This document shows, one piece after another, positions 1 to 8,797 of a stretch of 64,000 bases of DNA (position 1 is the stretch's first letter; each line of letters begins with the position of its first letter). The position numbers and the translations under genes were made by a program. The notes under the pieces were generated by a model. That model saw only the letters and a list, made by a program, of their open reading frames with translations, ran no database searches and was not told the origin of the DNA. Source of the stretch: an uncultured Aquimarina sp. (GTDB lineage Bacteria > Bacteroidota > Bacteroidia > Flavobacteriales > Flavobacteriaceae); assembly GCF_947492965.1 (NCBI RefSeq), contig NZ_CANLOZ010000003.1, forward strand, positions 1 to 64,000. Direction: 5' to 3'.

Positions 1-1
1 A

Positions 2-352
2 AAAATTACAGCATTATATTTAGCCATTTTTACAAACATGTTTACGCGCTATCAAAATGCTAAACAATTAGCTTGTTATTGTGGGGTAGTGCCTTTTGAA
101 CATACCTCTGGAACTAGTATAAGAAAAAGGTCTAAAGTCCATCATATGGCTAATAAAACACTAAAAAAACAATTACACTTATGTGCTTTATCAGCAATAC
201 AATATGACCTAGAACTCAAAAATTACTATAACCGAAAAGTAGAAGAAGGAAAATCTAAAATGCTCGTCATTAACAACGTTAGAAACAAACTTGTGCATAG
301 AGTCTGTGCTGTAATAAAAAGGCAACAACCTTATCAAAAAGCTGCTGCCTAA
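2..352 (+). pseudogene. IS110-family transposase, C-terminal part (cut by window edge)
   Basis: The frame is open from base 2, so the start lies outside the window. The visible 116 residues match the C-terminal Transposase_20 region of IS110/IS116/IS902 enzymes. They show a short helix-hairpin-helix lead-in, then the typical block with FACYCGVVPFEHTSG-like spacing (here LACYCGVVPFEHTSGTS) followed by HHMANKTLKKQLH. IS110 enzymes are DEDD recombinases, and the catalytic serine region lies near this block. Whether the full gene is intact cannot be seen. The region just after the stop is a transposon remnant of a different family, so the element sits in a mobile-DNA junkyard. Confidence 0.85.
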
Positions 353-413
353 TATTTTAACTTTTAACCCTTGATTTTATCATGGAAATCTGGGGAATAC
401 TGGGGAGTTTTTG

Positions 414-557
414 ATTAACATTTGCAATAATGGAAAAGAACTAAAAAAATTAATTGAACAATCCATAGAAACTTATAATAACAAAAGACCACATTGGAGT
501 CTTAACTTAAAAACACCTAACTTTATACATAACAAAAAATCCCTCGAAGCTAGCTAG
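414..557 (+). pseudogene. IS3-family transposase (OrfB) 3' remnant
   Basis: Reading from about base 414 gives a short open frame ending at TAG 555-557. It contains KELKKLIEQSIE, then YNNKRPHWSLNLKTPNFIH, the hallmark C-terminus of IS3-family OrfB integrases (YNxxRPHxSLxxxTP). No start codon or catalytic DDE core is present, so only about the last 40 residues survive. The IS110 gene ends 60 bases upstream, which suggests that an IS110 insertion or a deletion removed the rest. The assignment is by motif only. Confidence 0.72.
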
Positions 558-567
558 CTTCGAGGGA
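540..567. terminator. Perfect 28-base palindrome at the end of the IS3 remnant
   Basis: The two 14-base halves starting TCCCTCGAAGC and ending GCTTCGAGGGA are exact inverted complements. The palindrome follows an A-run (534-539) and is followed by a T/A-rich stretch. It contains the TAG stop of the IS3 remnant. It probably folds into a strong hairpin that blocks read-through out of the element in either direction. Confidence 0.6.
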
Positions 568-580
568 TTAAATAAAATCT

Positions 581-613
581 TGTAAAATTGTCAACCTATT
601 TTAGGACGACTCA
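581..613. repeat. Probable right terminal inverted repeat of the IS3-type element
   Basis: The segment ends in ATTTTAGGACGACTCA, with terminal CA as expected for IS3-family ends (TG...CA). It lies directly after the OrfB remnant and its hairpin. No matching left end is present in the window, so the call rests on position and resemblance to flavobacterial IS3 termini. The element boundary would fall only 6 bases beyond the stop codon of the lipoprotein gene on the opposite strand. Confidence 0.4.
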
Positions 614-618
614 TAATT

Positions 619-1146
619 TTAAATAAAAAGTTTAATGAATGAGATTTCATTTTTAGACAGATCTGTATCTATTTCATGTAGTCCTTTTCCTGTAAGTACA
701 AAACTAAACGTAATTTCATCTTTTTGTTTTAGGTAAAACTGATTTATTTCTTTCGAAGAACTATTATGATTACAAAAAGCCACATAATTTTGTTTACCTA
801 TTTGATCTAGTTTTTCTGAGACTATGTCAAATTTAAGATCATTCATTTCTTCTATATTTCCTTGATTATCCTTAATATAAAACCTATTATTTTCAAAATA
901 GATTATTCTGCTATCGACTTTGTAGTCATACCCTTGAATCACTTTTGTATGTAATATCTGTAATTCATAATTGGAATTAGAAAAGCTTTCAGCCAAATTA
1001 GCTGTAGATTCTTTAATTTCTTTTGGAAGTTTATAGGAGTCAACCTTTGTCACATAACAATCTGACTTCATCTCTTTAACAACCTCTTTTTTAGTAGAAG
1101 AACAAGAGATCAGAATAATTAACAACACTAAAGATCTATTTTTCAT
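619..1146 (-). CDS. Putative lipoprotein, candidate immunity protein for the RHS toxin
   Basis: The product is 175 residues if translation starts at ATG 1146. This start gives a clean lipoprotein signal (hydrophobic stretch then LISC, Cys at about residue 15); the longer frame back to 1179 would bury it. The start overlaps the 3' end of the RHS gene by 11 bases, so the two are probably translationally coupled. No known domain is recognised. The remainder is a soluble, charged domain, predicted to face the periplasm. A small unique gene just after an RHS gene with a variable C-terminus is typically its immunity gene, and periplasmic anchoring would fit a toxin entering from outside. That role is an inference. 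An IS end lies 6 bases past the stop. Confidence 0.65.
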   Translation of the reverse strand: MKNRSLVLLIILISCSSTKKEVVKEMKSDCYVTKVDSYKLPKEIKESTANLAESFSNSNYELQILHTKVIQGYDYKVDSRIIYFENNRFYIKDNQGNIEEMNDLKFDIVSEKLDQIGKQNYVAFCNHNSSSKEINQFYLKQKDEITFSFVLTGKGLHEIDTDLSKNEISFIKLFI

Positions 1147-4100
1147 CAGTTTTGCTATCAGATTTTTTATAATAATCATAATTCTTTTTTATTACATTAA
1201 TTACTTTTTCTTTATTTTCATATGTTCCTAAAAAAATAGACTCAACGCCTATGGTATATGTTGCGCGTAAGGGTATTTTAATACCTCTTGAGTTACTGAC
1301 TTCTCCTCTTATTATGTTTTCAATATGAGAAGCACTGGATTCATCTATTTCTTTATTCTTATTACTCTGATCTAAAGATTTACTGGTAATCGTTTTTGGA
1401 CTATCATTCATATAATCAATATCAGCTTCAAAAGGGCTACTTGTACCATTATCATCTTCAATAGCATGTTGTAGCTCATGAGCTATTACAAATTCATTAC
1501 CTTGATTTCCATCGGATTGTTGATCTAAATCTATGCTGATATTTGTATCATTTCCAGTTTCTCTATTTTTAGTTCCAACTTGTTCCACACTAGAGCCTTT
1601 TCCTTTATTAAAACTTATTGAATGAGTGTTCTTAGACTTTTTCAGTTGTCTAAAATTTGCTTTATGAGTTTTAGATTCTCTACTTAATTGTCGATTTCTA
1701 CGTTTAAACTCTCTTCTGGCTTGCCTAAACTCTTTACGGCTTTGTCCTTCCTGTCTAACATATTTAACACGCATTCCATCAGGATCAAAAAGCTGTACAG
1801 GGTTATTGAAAACATAACCATAAGGATTTATTCCATAATAGACTTCCCCAAGAGGGTCAATATTCATCCAGCGCCCAATACTAGAATCATAATTTCTCGC
1901 TCCAAAATCTAACCATTGTAGACCTAACTCATCATTTTCTTCTTTCCCACTAAAACCATACTTATGTTCAGATACAATCAGATCATTATATCCTTTATGT
2001 CTCATTCCAAAGGGATAATAGTTTTTCTCTTGCATGATTTCATGCGCATAGTCACTATCCCCATCAACATCTACATCATTTCTGAGAACATCAATTTTAC
2101 CATCCTTGTTTTTGTCAGAGTAAGATAATCTGATATTTCCTAGTTGGTCTTTATATTGATAGATGTAATCATAACTTCCATTTCCATTGGGTTCTACATA
2201 TCCTTCAGCTGTGCTCATAAACTGTAACTGTCCATTCTCATAGATATAGTTCCCAGCATATTCCGTTGTTAAAGAACTTCCACCAGAGACGATCTTTTTT
2301 TGTTTGACTCCAGTAGCGTCGTAAATATAGCTAATATTTCCCACGTTGGATCTTACCTGATCATTTATTACAACCGATGTTGGCAGGTTTAAATGATTGT
2401 AAGCGATATTAGTTATTCCTTTATTACGATCTACTGTCATATTACCATTTACATCATAAACATAATCGTTATTGGTATTAGTACCATCTATAAAACCTTC
2501 ATCCTTATGAACTGTGGTTATCGCCTCTCTAACTTTTTCTAATTTATTATTGGAGTACGTATAATAAAGCTCATCAATGGTTTTGGTAGCTCCTCCTCCA
2601 GGTCTTCCATTTCTGGTAATTCTTCCGATATTTCCATTTTTATCATATGCAATCCCCCAAATACTATAAGCATCTCCAGCCATTAGCGAGTTGTCTTTAA
2701 GACTATTAGCTCTGGTAATTCTATTAAGGGCATCATACTGATAAGAATACGATCTTTTGGTATTATCATTAGCCGTTCTCCAGATGGTTTGGGAAATATT
2801 ACCGTTGTACAACTCTGGTACATCATAAAGCCCTTCTACGTCTGTATAATTAATTTTAAAAGTAAACAGATCGTCTCCTATATTAGCTACATCATTAATA
2901 TCGGTTAGCCATCCACGTACGTTGTATTTGTAATCTATGATTTGAAGTGGTGCTTGTTCTGCATTTCCTACTTTTTTATTTTCTAACTGTCCCAGATCAT
3001 CGTAATTGTTTTGTACGATTAATTCTTGTGGATGATTGCCGATTTGTTGTTTTTGAGTCAATAATCGTCCCATATGATCATAGGTAAAAGTATCTGTGGT
3101 AACAATGGCAGCATTACTCCCTTTAGTATGTGTAGTTTTTACTTGGATTGGTTTTCCAGTAAAATCTAATTCATTTTCTATCTTATCAGTAGTGTTTAAA
3201 TAATCATTACGACTACCAGTCCAAATAACCTGTCCTTTGGTATCATAGGCCATCACTGTTGTGATCCACTGATCTGTGCCTAATACACGTACTTTAGATC
3301 CTGTAGCCAATCCTTTGGTGGTATTGGAAGTAGCTATTCCATAGACACTGGCCGGTTTGTTCATACCATCTCTATCGAAAGTATAGTTGTCGTAGTAATT
3401 GATGGTTAAAACTTTATCCATAAATCGCGGTATTGCATTGTTTGTGTAATACACCGCAGTTCCTGCAATAGTGGTAGCACTTGTTTTTTTGGTTTCGTAT
3501 GCACTATAGACTGTATTGGTATCGGCTGAGTTTTGTAGAGATACTCTGGATTCGTTATTTTTTATAGACCCTGTATAGACAACTCTTCCAAGTGCATCAT
3601 ATTTGGTAAATAGCCAAACACCTTGTGCTTTTAATAATGCATCCTGTGTCATCACTGGCTGATCTAGTTTGTTGTAAACGATATATTCCCAACCTTTTCC
3701 TGGTATTTTCTTTTCGATCAATCTATTACGGTAGTCATATTTGTATTGGTATCCTAGTTCACTAAGCTCAGTGGTAGATACACCATTTGCTACTGTAATC
3801 TTAGGAGGTAATACAAAGGTTAGATTCCCAAAATCATCATATACATAATACGTGTCATGAGGAGTATTGTTATTAAATGTTCTTTTTAAAATAACCCGTC
3901 CTAATTTATCAGTATACTCCTGTGTAGTGTGATCGTTTTGATAGCTTTCTGTCCAGTTTTCGTCTTTGGTAATGGTAACAAAAAGTTCATTTGCTGGATA
4001 ATCACCAACTTTTACTAATGTTGGTTTTTCTGTGTCGCCACCAGTAAAGTTTACTTTAAAATACACTACATCATCTGCATCACTATTTAGAGTTCTATCC

Positions 4101-5227
4101 AGTTTGATGGTATGATCGTCTCCTGTAATACTCCCTTGCCAATCTGCTCCTGGTGCAGCTTGTTTTAAGGGTCTGTTTAATGGAGATGCTTCAAAAATAG
4201 TTTCCGAATATGGATTAGGCGTATTCTGATATTTTGGAGTGTTATAAAAAGCATTTAATTCTGCTAGTGGATTGGTATAGATATCACCATTTTGTGTTTC
4301 TTCTGATGCGTAAGGTAGGTACTCTTTGGCTTGTCTACCGTAGTTATCATATGCATAGTGTGTAATGATATCTTTGGGTTTGGTCCGTTGGATGAGTTCT
4401 GTAACAGGTACGCCATTTCCATCAATTTTAGTCAACACAGGATTCCAAAAGTACTGACGTACATTGGTGTCTGTAGCATAGTATAAATAACTTCTAAATC
4501 GTGAAGTGGTCGTATTGTTTCTCCATTTAAAATCATTTCCTGATTTCACTTTAGTACCATTGATATCATAGACACCACTAATACCAGAATTACCACCACT
4601 ATAGGTATGCGGATGTACGACTCCAACTAATAAATACCATTGATTCAGATTTGGCATATCTCCAGACCAGAAATAAGGATTATTGTTAGCGGTACCACTT
4701 AAATTGTTTACGTTTTGTGTTCCATGATATGTTCTTCCGTCTTGCGATCCGGTACGTTTTACCCAAACGGTATAACTATAGGCTACATTTTTATCCACTG
4801 GGATATAATCAGTATTCCAACCACCATCAGCATCGTTATTGCTATCATTACCACATCTCCATACAAGAGATTCTTCTCCAAAAGGATTGGTGTCAAATAT
4901 TCTTTGGTTATCAGAAGATTGGCCATTGATGTTAAATAAAGGAGTAGTTCCTGTGCCTACCGTCCAATCATCTGTCCAATCTAAGATATTGGTGTTTTGT
5001 TGTTGTCCACCAGCTCTAACGGCTATCGATTGTTTGGCTCTTCCTAAACCATCAAAATAATTTACCGATACAATCTTATCACTTTCTAATACTTCAGATT
5101 GCTCACCTTCTTGCACATCGGTTTGGTAGGTGGTGGTTTTCACATAGTTTTCTGTTTGTGTCTGTGCGCTTAGGGCTGTAATGCATAATACAGCGATGGC
5201 TATTAGTATGTTTTGTAATGTTTTCAT
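1136..5227 (-). CDS. Secreted RHS-repeat protein (DUF6443 type) with C-terminal HExxH metallopeptidase-like toxin domain
   Basis: The product is 1363 residues with a Sec signal peptide (residues 1-21, ending ALSAQ). In order it has: a DUF6443-like start (about 25-75, NYFDGLGRAKQS); an inserted Gly/Asn/Trp-rich beta-sandwich-like segment (about 77-282); many YD/RHS repeats (YDNYGRQ, YDDFGN, YDALGR, YDHMGR); an EF-hand-like loop DKNKDGKID; and the RHS-associated core (FGARNYDSSIGRW...DPLG...NPYGY...DPDGM, ending at residue 1152). After the core comes a basic linker, then HELQH at 1250-1254 and an ENIIRGE...PLRATY block near 1302-1325. That pattern resembles the NleD-like peptidase family M91. 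The conserved core is where RHS toxins are normally processed. Toxin activity is inferred, not shown. It lies 12 bases after the upstream RHS gene. No T9SS C-terminal sorting domain is visible. Confidence 0.88.
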   Translation of the reverse strand: MKTLQNILIAIAVLCITALSAQTQTENYVKTTTYQTDVQEGEQSEVLESDKIVSVNYFDGLGRAKQSIAVRAGGQQQNTNILDWTDDWTVGTGTTPLFNINGQSSDNQRIFDTNPFGEESLVWRCGNDSNNDADGGWNTDYIPVDKNVAYSYTVWVKRTGSQDGRTYHGTQNVNNLSGTANNNPYFWSGDMPNLNQWYLLVGVVHPHTYSGGNSGISGVYDINGTKVKSGNDFKWRNNTTTSRFRSYLYYATDTNVRQYFWNPVLTKIDGNGVPVTELIQRTKPKDIITHYAYDNYGRQAKEYLPYASEETQNGDIYTNPLAELNAFYNTPKYQNTPNPYSETIFEASPLNRPLKQAAPGADWQGSITGDDHTIKLDRTLNSDADDVVYFKVNFTGGDTEKPTLVKVGDYPANELFVTITKDENWTESYQNDHTTQEYTDKLGRVILKRTFNNNTPHDTYYVYDDFGNLTFVLPPKITVANGVSTTELSELGYQYKYDYRNRLIEKKIPGKGWEYIVYNKLDQPVMTQDALLKAQGVWLFTKYDALGRVVYTGSIKNNESRVSLQNSADTNTVYSAYETKKTSATTIAGTAVYYTNNAIPRFMDKVLTINYYDNYTFDRDGMNKPASVYGIATSNTTKGLATGSKVRVLGTDQWITTVMAYDTKGQVIWTGSRNDYLNTTDKIENELDFTGKPIQVKTTHTKGSNAAIVTTDTFTYDHMGRLLTQKQQIGNHPQELIVQNNYDDLGQLENKKVGNAEQAPLQIIDYKYNVRGWLTDINDVANIGDDLFTFKINYTDVEGLYDVPELYNGNISQTIWRTANDNTKRSYSYQYDALNRITRANSLKDNSLMAGDAYSIWGIAYDKNGNIGRITRNGRPGGGATKTIDELYYTYSNNKLEKVREAITTVHKDEGFIDGTNTNNDYVYDVNGNMTVDRNKGITNIAYNHLNLPTSVVINDQVRSNVGNISYIYDATGVKQKKIVSGGSSLTTEYAGNYIYENGQLQFMSTAEGYVEPNGNGSYDYIYQYKDQLGNIRLSYSDKNKDGKIDVLRNDVDVDGDSDYAHEIMQEKNYYPFGMRHKGYNDLIVSEHKYGFSGKEENDELGLQWLDFGARNYDSSIGRWMNIDPLGEVYYGINPYGYVFNNPVQLFDPDGMRVKYVRQEGQSRKEFRQARREFKRRNRQLSRESKTHKANFRQLKKSKNTHSISFNKGKGSSVEQVGTKNRETGNDTNISIDLDQQSDGNQGNEFVIAHELQHAIEDDNGTSSPFEADIDYMNDSPKTITSKSLDQSNKNKEIDESSASHIENIIRGEVSNSRGIKIPLRATYTIGVESIFLGTYENKEKVINVIKKNYDYYKKSDSKTDEK

Positions 5228-5239
5228 GATACTGCTGTA

Positions 5240-8200
5240 TTAGTTGTTTGTATAGTGATATTCATTTTCTGATAAAATGTTTCCATCCTGATCTTTTACC
5301 TTAGCTAATCGATGAAAATTATCATATTCATAGTACATCACATATCCTTTTGGGTCTGTCATGCTAGTGACTCCTACAGATGGATTGTAGGTATAGGTAG
5401 TTACCTGTGCATTGGCAAAAAATGTGTTATCTCGTAAGTTTTTTAACTGAGTTCTCAGCGTATTTTCTTCGCTAATTGAATTTTCAGAATTAGAGGTTGT
5501 TTTTATTTGATTGATAAGATTGGTGACAGCTGTAGGCATTCCTGTATAAGAAGCATTGGCAATTTTTGCAATTGGGTAACGATTATTGTATCCCCACACA
5601 AATATGATCGAGGTTCCATTGGCTTGGGTTACTTCTAAAGGATTTCCATGGGAGTCGTATTTTTTATAATACATACGATCTTCTAGCGTGGTATTTCCTT
5701 TGGCAAATTGCACCTTTTCTGGTAAGGCAATGCCCTGACCCCAATCTTTGTAAATAGTTTTACGAGTAGCTAATTTAAGAGTAGTTTCATCTTCCTTGAT
5801 GGTGCTACTTTCTGTTTGGATCACTTCGGTAAGACGATTGCTAGTTACCAGTAATTGACTACCTGCATCGCTAAAATCCTTCGGATAAGAAAACATACTT
5901 TGTTCTTTAGCGCCATCGATTCCCGTAGTTGTGCTAGTACGTAGTAAATAGTCTACAGTAGGATCATAACTCATATTGCTTACTGTAGTAGTTTGCTTGT
6001 CATCAAAGTATTGAGTAGACTTCACCTGGATCGTATTACCAGCAGTACCTTGCATAAGATTTCTCTTTAAAGAAAGGGTAGAGAGATCAAATCGTTCAAT
6101 GCAAGTAGCTCCTGGAGCATCACATCCTGCAGGTCGTTGCGGTGTATAAGCTCTATTTTCTGCCTGTACGATTCCACCAACTCCTGCACTACCTACAAAT
6201 CCTTGAAACCAAACAGGTTCTAAATGGCGGTACCTGTATTTATTTGTAGAAGCATCGTAATAAATTTGTATGTATTTGATGCTATTGTTTTCATTGTGAG
6301 TAAGAGAAATTCCGGCTGTAGAAAAATATAAAGGGTTATTGTAGCTGTTTTCTGAAGAAGAAATGGTATCATTATCAGCATTAAAAACAAAGTTCTTTTT
6401 TTCCTTACCCACTTTGTATGTTGGGATAAAACTATTAGTAAAAGGCCTTATTTCGTTGGTAACGATTCCATCGGATCCCGTGTTAAATTCATGAACAGTG
6501 CGTCCATTACCTGTACTACCATTTAGAATATTCTCTTCATATATAGTAACTTTTGGGTATACCACATGAGGTTGGTTACTAGATGCTCCTGCTAATCTAT
6601 GTAGAGTATAAGCAGTAGGATTACCTGGTTGGTTGGTAATTACTTTAGCTGTTGTATATACCAGTGTAGGATCAAAAACTGTTTTACCAGAATTGTATAC
6701 ATATTTTTTAGAAGATACTTTTTGGTTATTACTGTCGTAATCTGTAATTTTTTGGATACGAATTCCTGCTTTTAAGAATTGTCCATTGGTTGTTTCTGTT
6801 TCATCAATTTGTTCTTCTCTAAATACCCGAACATTAGAAGTTCCAGATAGAGAATTTACCAAAGTGATTTGATAGGTGCCTGGCTCTAAAAGAATTTGTC
6901 TTCTATCCGCGGTACCATAATTACTCCATAAGACAGAAGAGCTTATTTGTCCCGTAGATTGATTTACAATTTGATCGTAAGGAATTACAGTCGGAGTAAA
7001 ATCAGGATCTATAAGAGGGTTGTCATCTCGATTATCACCAAGATCAATATTTCCAAATACTCTTAAAATATAAGCTTCTCTATTTCCTAGTCCAGTTGTT
7101 TTATAGTCTAGTTCGTAATAGTAAGGTTCTGTGATCGTAAATAAGTTACTTTGAATTTTTGGTATTACATCACCAAATTTGTCTTCACATGCATTTCCAC
7201 AAACATCTGCATTCGAAGGATCATGACCACCGGTTAAACTTGCTCCTCCATATACTACTTCTCTTGTTACAATAGTATTAGAAGATCCTCCACTGGATGC
7301 TCTATTGGATCCATAAGTAAAGGTGGTATATCCTCCTGTTGGGTAGGTGATTTTGGTAAGCATCCCTGTTTTAGCTTTGTCAAAATCTGGTAATCGGTTT
7401 GCTCCATTATAGATATCTCCATTTCTAGTGTATTGTGGATATAATACCGAGTTATTCTTGCCATTATAAAATCCCATATAATCCTGAGAAAGGGATTTTC
7501 TGGAAGGTACTCCTGGAGCATTATCATATGTAAAAGAATATTGTTGATAGCCATTGTCATTGGCATCCGTAATCTCTATATTATCTAGTTTTAGACGAAT
7601 ATCATAAGCATCACTATTGGCAGGATTTGCTGAAGGAGAGATTCCAAAGTAAGAATGTGTAAATTTTATCTTTTTAAGTATTGGAGCTATTAATCCACTG
7701 CTCTGTGGAGTATAAATTCGCAATTCATCTAGTCCACTAGGCACGGTCAGTTTCATGTCATATCTATTTTTAAGAACAGTGGATACGATCAATTTTCCAT
7801 TGTGTTGTATTTGACTTAAAAAGGACTGATTTAGCTTAGTAACTGGTTGAAAGGTGGATCCACCTGGATTGCTAAAGGTGTTTCCTCCAGGATTATCTGG
7901 CATGGGATTGGTAGCATGACTTACTGGAGCCGATGAAAAAGGTTGATTCCAATATCCTGTACTGGTATAGCTAAATTCATATGTATCCTTTAATGTTGGA
8001 GACTCTATTTTGGTTAATAACCAAGACGATACATACTCTTTAATCACTCCGCCTGTGGCAGAAGCGTCATTACCCTGAGTATGTGTTTTTTCTTGCTGTT
8101 CGAAATAATATTTAGTTCCGTTCTCACTGGTAATGGTCCAATGGCGAATATATCCGGATCTATAGTATTCTACTTTAGTTCTTGGGTTTTTAAGACCTCG

Positions 8201-8797
8201 AGCCTGTAGAGTTTGCATATCAATGACTACCATCTCGTTAAGACCTGGCGCATTAACACTAAAAAAGTCTTGCTCTATTTCTTTACGTCCTTTATTTACG
8301 CTTTCTAAAAAGTAGAAGTAATCGATAGCTTTTTGTTGTGTATCAAAAGAGAAATTGTTTGCAGTATATTCAATAATTTTTGATCTGACGGAATTATCGA
8401 AGATGCTTTGATAATCGGAATCGATATAATCATCGGGCATCCCATTTACAATTCTCGAAACACGACCGCCAATAGTAAGGTTCCAACTAAGACCTACCCA
8501 AGAGGCTTGCTGTTCGACTTTTACACCTTGTGCATCATATGATAATTGAATAGGTAACCCTAATTCCTGACCTGGATATTGATACAATGGAATACTGATT
8601 TCTGGAGTTCCAGTATATAAGCTTACAGGAGTATTACCGAATTTAGTTAAAGTGGCGGCTTCTGGCGCTGTGGCAGCGCTGGCGATTCGAGTGACTTCTT
8701 CACTGTAATCTACTATAGGACCTGCACCCCCAGGAATGGCTTGACTATATACCCCCAAGCTCATGCTGAGTAGTAGCATTAAAACAATTTTTCTCAT
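5240..8797 (-). CDS. Secreted RHS-type protein, first partner of the RHS toxin locus
   Basis: The product is 1185 residues with a signal peptide (residues 1-19, ending VYSQ). The N-terminal part (TPEISIPLYQ, LPIQLSYDAQGVKVEQQASWVGLSWNL) is the SpvB/TcB-like opening typical of large Bacteroidota RHS proteins. The middle holds beta-rich segments, and one or two YD repeats appear only at the end (YEYDNFHRLAKVKDQDGN). It stops without an RHS core or toxin tail. The next gene, 12 bases downstream, supplies the repeats, core and toxin, so the pair may form one shell split in two, like TcB and TcC of Tc toxins. That comparison is an inference from architecture. Cys pairs in the mid region fit an exported protein. 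Confidence 0.85.
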   Translation of the reverse strand: MRKIVLMLLLSMSLGVYSQAIPGGAGPIVDYSEEVTRIASAATAPEAATLTKFGNTPVSLYTGTPEISIPLYQYPGQELGLPIQLSYDAQGVKVEQQASWVGLSWNLTIGGRVSRIVNGMPDDYIDSDYQSIFDNSVRSKIIEYTANNFSFDTQQKAIDYFYFLESVNKGRKEIEQDFFSVNAPGLNEMVVIDMQTLQARGLKNPRTKVEYYRSGYIRHWTITSENGTKYYFEQQEKTHTQGNDASATGGVIKEYVSSWLLTKIESPTLKDTYEFSYTSTGYWNQPFSSAPVSHATNPMPDNPGGNTFSNPGGSTFQPVTKLNQSFLSQIQHNGKLIVSTVLKNRYDMKLTVPSGLDELRIYTPQSSGLIAPILKKIKFTHSYFGISPSANPANSDAYDIRLKLDNIEITDANDNGYQQYSFTYDNAPGVPSRKSLSQDYMGFYNGKNNSVLYPQYTRNGDIYNGANRLPDFDKAKTGMLTKITYPTGGYTTFTYGSNRASSGGSSNTIVTREVVYGGASLTGGHDPSNADVCGNACEDKFGDVIPKIQSNLFTITEPYYYELDYKTTGLGNREAYILRVFGNIDLGDNRDDNPLIDPDFTPTVIPYDQIVNQSTGQISSSVLWSNYGTADRRQILLEPGTYQITLVNSLSGTSNVRVFREEQIDETETTNGQFLKAGIRIQKITDYDSNNQKVSSKKYVYNSGKTVFDPTLVYTTAKVITNQPGNPTAYTLHRLAGASSNQPHVVYPKVTIYEENILNGSTGNGRTVHEFNTGSDGIVTNEIRPFTNSFIPTYKVGKEKKNFVFNADNDTISSSENSYNNPLYFSTAGISLTHNENNSIKYIQIYYDASTNKYRYRHLEPVWFQGFVGSAGVGGIVQAENRAYTPQRPAGCDAPGATCIERFDLSTLSLKRNLMQGTAGNTIQVKSTQYFDDKQTTTVSNMSYDPTVDYLLRTSTTTGIDGAKEQSMFSYPKDFSDAGSQLLVTSNRLTEVIQTESSTIKEDETTLKLATRKTIYKDWGQGIALPEKVQFAKGNTTLEDRMYYKKYDSHGNPLEVTQANGTSIIFVWGYNNRYPIAKIANASYTGMPTAVTNLINQIKTTSNSENSISEENTLRTQLKNLRDNTFFANAQVTTYTYNPSVGVTSMTDPKGYVMYYEYDNFHRLAKVKDQDGNILSENEYHYTNN

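Noticed and set aside
1147..1179. Upstream in-frame start for the candidate immunity lipoprotein at 1179
   Set aside because: It would bury the lipoprotein signal behind 11 extra residues and deepen the overlap with the RHS gene; ATG 1146 gives a clean lipobox.
2000..5000. Repetitive coding pattern in the RHS genes as a DNA repeat array
   Set aside because: The YD repeats are protein-level repeats with diverged DNA; no tandem DNA repeat unit is visible.
1688..5060. Plus-strand open frames inside the RHS genes (e.g. 1688-1912, 4715-4939, 4839-5060)
   Set aside because: They are antisense shadows of long, recognisable RHS coding sequence and encode no known motif.
7267..7566. 99-residue minus-strand frame within the first RHS gene
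   Set aside because: Out of frame with the RHS gene, no signal, Met/Ile/Leu-rich low-quality sequence.
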